Shown here: piece after piece, positions 18,135 through 21,632 of the stretch
How the letters are laid out: each line of letters starts with the position of its first letter
Numbering within the stretch: position 1 is the first letter of the stretch
Source of the DNA: a virus
Length of the DNA: 21,632 nt
IMG/VR virus record: IMGVR_UViG_3300031787_000957
Coordinates: 1 to 21,632 of that record
Direction: 5' to 3' (one strand)
Made by a program: the position numbers and the translations under genes
Notes under the pieces: generated by a model
The model's database searches: none
The model's input: only the letters and a program-made list of their open reading frames with translations
What the model was told of the DNA's origin: nothing

Positions 18135-19526
18135 ATGCCTTTAGCAGCAACGTGCCAATGGGAAGTCCGCACAGGAGGCTCAGACGACAACGGAGGAGCC
18201 TTTAATTCCGCCGCAGCGGGAACTGACTATACACTCCAAAATTCAGCGCAAAAGACCGGCACTGATTTGACGATGCACCCAACCTTAAATACCAGGGTTC
18301 AGCCAGTTCTTGCCGGTGTTGCTGCTGCTGATGTAGGCAACGTGATTCAAATTCGTGCCGGTACTGGATGGACTGTTGGGTGGTATGAAATCACGGCTCA
18401 AGATGGAACATATTGGACGTTAGATCGCAGTCCGGCTGCTGCTGGTTCAGCAAACCTTGGAACCTACAATATGGGAGGAGCCTTGTCCAGCCCAGGAAAA
18501 CTGGGTGAGGCATTAGCCAACAGCAACAGCAGAGCAAGCGGCATGATCTGTTGGATCAAGTCGGGAACCTACACGATTACTAGCACGACTGCAAATGTTA
18601 CGGGCGGCAGGGTTTCGTTGCCGTCTTCGATCATGCTACGAATCGAGGGTTACGACAACACAAGAGGCGATCTTGGAACGAAGCCTGTAATCTCCGCTGG
18701 CACTCAGACTTCTTTCACGATTTTCACTACTAACGGGGACTTTAACAGCAAGCAACAGTTTGTTGTGAATCTTGAATTCAATGGCAATTCACAAACGAGC
18801 GTCAGAGGTATTTCTTGTGTGGTTAATGGCTACAGGGATCGCATATGGCGATGTCGATCTAAGAATTGCAATAATGTTGGATTCTTTGGGCAGGCTGAAT
18901 TTATTGAATGTATTGCAGAATCTTGCAACATTGGCTTACAACCGTCATCACACTCCAGTCTTTATGGATGCGTTGCCTTTTCTTCGACTTCCGACGGTTT
19001 TTTGTTAGGTTCAACGCAGGGACAATCCGTGGTAAATTGCTTAAGTTACAGCAACGGTGGCAAGGGCTTCAACACAACGACTGGTTTTCCACACACGTTT
19101 ATCAACTGCGTTGCTCACGGCAACACTGCCGACGGATTCGATTTTCAAACCTACGGTATGCAAGTTGCAATTAACTGCCTTGCAACAAACAACGGTGGCT
19201 GGGGCTTTAACCTTTCCAACCGAGACACGTTTTTAATCAATTGTGCAGGTCGCAGCAATACGACAGGCAATGTTGATACAACAACAGTTCCGTTTATCAA
19301 TCAAGGCTTTGTTACGCTCACCGCAGATCCTTACCAGAATGCTGCTGGTGCAGATTTCCGACTAAATAACAATGCCGGTGGCGGAGCAGCTTTGCGAGGA
19401 TTGGGTATCGGCGTGACAGGCCAAACAGACTCGCAAGATATTGGTGCGGTTCAGACTGCTGCTGGATCTAGCGGTGGCGGCGGATTGATACTACCTAGGC
19501 CAATGAACGGGGGCTATTCAGCGTGA
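18135..19526 (+). CDS. Right-handed beta-helix protein (tailspike/fibre-like), 463 aa
   Basis: The N-terminal part (ATCQWEVRTGGSDDNGGAFN, GWYEITAQDGTYWTLDRSPA) leads into a long parallel beta-helix. Its coils carry repeated pieces such as VVNCLSYSNGGKGFN, TFINCVAHGNTADGFDF, VAINCLATNNGGWGFN and LINCAGRSNTTG. The cysteines at 240, 259, 279, 302, 325, 348 and 370 are spaced about 19-23 residues apart, a cysteine/asparagine ladder running down one face. The end is glycine-rich (GSSGGGGLILPRPMNGGYSA). Such proteins bind or cut surface sugars as tailspikes; no catalytic site is obvious. GGAG before ATG 18135 sets the start, and the stop overlaps the next GTG. Confidence 0.75.
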   Translation: MPLAATCQWEVRTGGSDDNGGAFNSAAAGTDYTLQNSAQKTGTDLTMHPTLNTRVQPVLAGVAAADVGNVIQIRAGTGWTVGWYEITAQDGTYWTLDRSPAAAGSANLGTYNMGGALSSPGKLGEALANSNSRASGMICWIKSGTYTITSTTANVTGGRVSLPSSIMLRIEGYDNTRGDLGTKPVISAGTQTSFTIFTTNGDFNSKQQFVVNLEFNGNSQTSVRGISCVVNGYRDRIWRCRSKNCNNVGFFGQAEFIECIAESCNIGLQPSSHSSLYGCVAFSSTSDGFLLGSTQGQSVVNCLSYSNGGKGFNTTTGFPHTFINCVAHGNTADGFDFQTYGMQVAINCLATNNGGWGFNLSNRDTFLINCAGRSNTTGNVDTTTVPFINQGFVTLTADPYQNAAGADFRLNNNAGGGAALRGLGIGVTGQTDSQDIGAVQTAAGSSGGGGLILPRPMNGGYSA

Positions 19527-21217
19527 AGCGAAAATTCAAAGGCGGACTAACTTCGGTTTCATTGCCTGTTTTTATTGCCGATACATCGAGCACGACGGGC
19601 GGCGGATTGTCCGGTGTAACGTCGGCATCCAGCGGCTTGGTGCTGGAGTATCGACGAGCGGGCCAATCGACTTGGACAAGCGTAACGCCTCAAGCAGGAA
19701 AGACCCTGGGCAGCTACCTATCGGGCGGCATCGTCGCGGATGGGTCGCTAGCGGGTGCGTATGAAGTCGATTTTCCCGATGCTGCATTCGCTTCGGGTGC
19801 TCGCATGGTTGTTTGCCGGGTCAGAGGCGTGACAAACATGCTAGCGGTACTTATTGAGATCGAGCTTGATGCGGTGGATTACCAGGTCGACGCTTTCGGC
19901 GCAATCAAGCCAACCACAGCGGGCAGGACGCTCGATGTTTCGGCGGGAGGTGAGGCTGGAATTGACCTAGCTAACGTCGGATCACCGACCACTACGGTCA
20001 ATCTTTCGGGCGTGACGATCAAGACAGCAACCGACGTCGAAACCGACACGCAAGATATTCAGAACCGATTGCCAGCGGCGTTGGTCGATGGTCGAATCGT
20101 GGCGTTGGCTCAGGCGGTCGGCGACAAGACAGGCTACACAGCAACGATCAGCGATAAGACAGGATTCAAGCTAGCCTCCGATGGCCTTGCGTTGGTGACG
20201 GCATGGACCGTTGGCATCACGGGCAATCTTACCGGCAACGTGACTGGCTCAGTCGGATCGATCAGCGGGGTGAGTTTCCCGGCCAACTTCAGCCTTCTCG
20301 GCATTGGTGGAACCGGAGCAATTCTGCTGGTAGATACAGTCGACGAATTAGCGGCAGGGGCACTTACGGCCAACGGAGCCGTCGATTCAATACCCCCTGC
20401 CGTCTGGAACGCGTCGACGACTGACACCTACGTTGACGGCTCATTCGGCGATCGATCGCTAATCAGCAAGAACAACACTCGAGAAGTAGCGGTGACAGGC
20501 AGCAATCACGTTGCAGCGGTCTTGCACGACGCCGAGCCCAATTCGATCCCTGAGGATGCGTTTGTGACTGGGGCATTGTCGGCTAGGGCATTGGCAGCGG
20601 ATGCAGCGACGGAGATCGCAGCAGAGGTAGGAGCACTCCAGGTTTTGACGCGGCTAAATTCCATGATCGAAGATAATGGAGCGGGTCAATTCCGTTTCGA
20701 TACGATTGCCTTGGAGATGGCTCCAGCGGGCGGTGGCGGTGGCGGGACTGACTGGACTGCTAACGAGCGTTCAGCGATCAGGGCTATCCTTGGCGTTCCT
20801 GCCAGCGGGACTACGCCGACCGATCCGACGACTGGGATTCTTGATACCATTCGAGATTCGGTAGGAGCTATTGGCATAAACGTCTACCCGGTTTCCGCAT
20901 CGACCCCCGAGCGTGTAGCAGGGACTACGATCACGTACTATCGAAACGAAATTAGATCGGTATCGGTGGTCACTGATTTCACGCTGACGAGCCTTACGCT
21001 AACCTTCACGGTCGAAGACTCGGAAGGTACCGACCTACTGACGATCGCTAACGCGTCGATTAGTCGATCAGACAAGACGTTTACGGTGTCGATCGGTACG
21101 GCAGTAACAGCGACGATCAGCAACTACCGATGGGCACTCAGGGACATTACAGGCGGATCCAATAGCGTTATTGCAAGGGGCGTTCTTTCGGTGCAGGAGG
21201 CGGCTAGCAATGGCTAA
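19523..21217 (+). CDS. Tail fibre / baseplate-like structural protein, 564 aa
   Basis: GTG 19523 overlaps the previous stop. The N-terminal domain (KFKGGLTSVSLPVFIADTSS, GLVLEYRRAGQSTW, AGAYEVDFPDAAFASGARMV) resembles the beta-rich openings of phage fibre or BppU-like baseplate proteins. The segment DLANVGSPTTTVNLSGVTIK then TATDVETDTQDIQNRLPAAL is a heptad/hydrophobic stretch frequent in phage fibres. Residues about 405-420 have a GGGGGG linker before TDWTANERSAIRAILGVPAS. The end is a small beta domain (TYYRNEIRSVSVVTDFTLTS). Probably assembles with the beta-helix protein in the adhesion structure. Confidence 0.7.
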   Translation: MKRKFKGGLTSVSLPVFIADTSSTTGGGLSGVTSASSGLVLEYRRAGQSTWTSVTPQAGKTLGSYLSGGIVADGSLAGAYEVDFPDAAFASGARMVVCRVRGVTNMLAVLIEIELDAVDYQVDAFGAIKPTTAGRTLDVSAGGEAGIDLANVGSPTTTVNLSGVTIKTATDVETDTQDIQNRLPAALVDGRIVALAQAVGDKTGYTATISDKTGFKLASDGLALVTAWTVGITGNLTGNVTGSVGSISGVSFPANFSLLGIGGTGAILLVDTVDELAAGALTANGAVDSIPPAVWNASTTDTYVDGSFGDRSLISKNNTREVAVTGSNHVAAVLHDAEPNSIPEDAFVTGALSARALAADAATEIAAEVGALQVLTRLNSMIEDNGAGQFRFDTIALEMAPAGGGGGGTDWTANERSAIRAILGVPASGTTPTDPTTGILDTIRDSVGAIGINVYPVSASTPERVAGTTITYYRNEIRSVSVVTDFTLTSLTLTFTVEDSEGTDLLTIANASISRSDKTFTVSIGTAVTATISNYRWALRDITGGSNSVIARGVLSVQEAASNG

Positions 21218-21632
21218 GTTGTGTCGCTGCGGAAAGATTGTCAAAGACAGGTGCGATTGCAGTAGCGGTCAATCTGTCAATCGTCGCAACGTGACAAGCG
21301 AAGGGCATGGACAAGATCATCGCTTGGCATCGGAACGATACAGAGCGAATCATCCCTTATGCGAGCGGTGCGTAATGCTTTATGGTGCGATGGATGCCAA
21401 GCCATCGAAGGACATGCACCATATCCACTCGATTCGGTCAGCACCTCACTTGCGAATGAGCCCTGATAATTGGCTCGCTGTTTGTGGGCCTTGCCATGAG
21501 GATATAGAGGGTGATCCAATGCAGGGCATGGAAATCAAGCGATGGTCGGAGCGTGCGTATAGCGAAGCGTTAGAGGGCTCTAGCAGTGTGAAACCGGGGG
21601 TATCCGAAAAGCTTGGATCGACTGTCGCCGAT
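21210..21632 (+). CDS. HNH endonuclease with N-terminal zinc ribbon (partial, runs off the window)
   Basis: ATG 21210 has GGAGG at 21196-21200 and overlaps the previous stop by 8 nt. The frame is open for 141 codons to the window edge. The start MAKLCRCGKIVKDRCDCSSG gives a C5-x-C7/C15-x-C17 zinc site. The HNH fold follows: HPLCERC (C51, C54), MHHIHSIRSAPH (H70, H71, H73), SPDNWLAVCGPCHED (N87, C92, C95, H96). Cysteine-framed HNH proteins of this kind are often encoded beside terminase genes, where HK97 gp74 is known to help packaging cleavage. Terminase genes would be expected just beyond the edge. Confidence 0.8.
   Translation, partial: MAKLCRCGKIVKDRCDCSSGQSVNRRNVTSEGHGQDHRLASERYRANHPLCERCVMLYGAMDAKPSKDMHHIHSIRSAPHLRMSPDNWLAVCGPCHEDIEGDPMQGMEIKRWSERAYSEALEGSSSVKPGVSEKLGSTVAD

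Noticed and set aside
1-21632. Attachment site, integrase or lysogeny repressor
   Set aside because: None visible; the window cannot tell whether the phage is temperate.

Overview
The window looks like one stretch of a tailed double-stranded DNA phage or prophage. Every supported gene is on the + strand. Genes are packed with 1-14 nt start/stop overlaps (ATGA, GTGA, TAATG) and nearly all have a GGAGG-type ribosome site. I see no integrase, repressor, terminase, portal or capsid gene and no host housekeeping operon. The gene style, the frequent GATCG words and the protein flavour suggest a host in the Planctomycetes or a similar environmental lineage. That is an impression, not a proof.

Layout. 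1-730: the 3' end of a gene plus small hypotheticals, one of which seems duplicated in degraded form. 721-2396: a recombination pair, a RecE/Exo VIII-like PD-(D/E)XK nuclease and a RecT annealase. 2408-2513: an intergenic folded element ending in a T tract. 2542-6893: small accessory genes, an Ala/Trp-repeat protein, a complete phage DnaN sliding clamp, two tandem paralogues, two zinc-ribbon proteins and a thermonuclease-like enzyme. 6894-7542: a structured element with a GAAA-capped hairpin and U tract, then an HNH homing-type endonuclease. 7590-7681: two long interleaved inverted repeats that can form a pseudoknot, directly before the replication genes. 7708-9897: a winged-helix initiator-like protein carrying 22-bp direct repeats inside its gene (candidate origin) and a DnaB-type helicase. 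9897-12140: ribbon-helix-helix, coiled-coil, DUF3310 and RuvC-like genes.

12141-14080: a promoter with a palindrome over its -10, small genes, and a PAPS-reductase-like gene bracketed by an exact 38-nt repeat. It closes with a short terminator. 14080-17589: a run of small membrane proteins around a papain-like cysteine peptidase and a membrane-anchored CPPC thioredoxin-like protein, perhaps the lysis or virion-entry region. 17589-21217: a structural-type protein, a beta-helix protein with a cysteine ladder, and a long fibre/baseplate-like protein. 21210 to the end: an HNH protein running off the window, of the kind often found beside terminase genes.

The genes fit one programme: replication starts with the initiator and DnaB, a phage clamp may serve a polymerase, RecE/RecT and RuvC-like enzymes handle recombination and branched DNA, and lysis and tail genes follow. 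The most unusual features are non-coding: the pseudoknot at 7590-7681, the in-gene iterons at 8093-8132, the promoter-operator at 12172-12200, and the repeat-bracketed cassette at 12713-13829.
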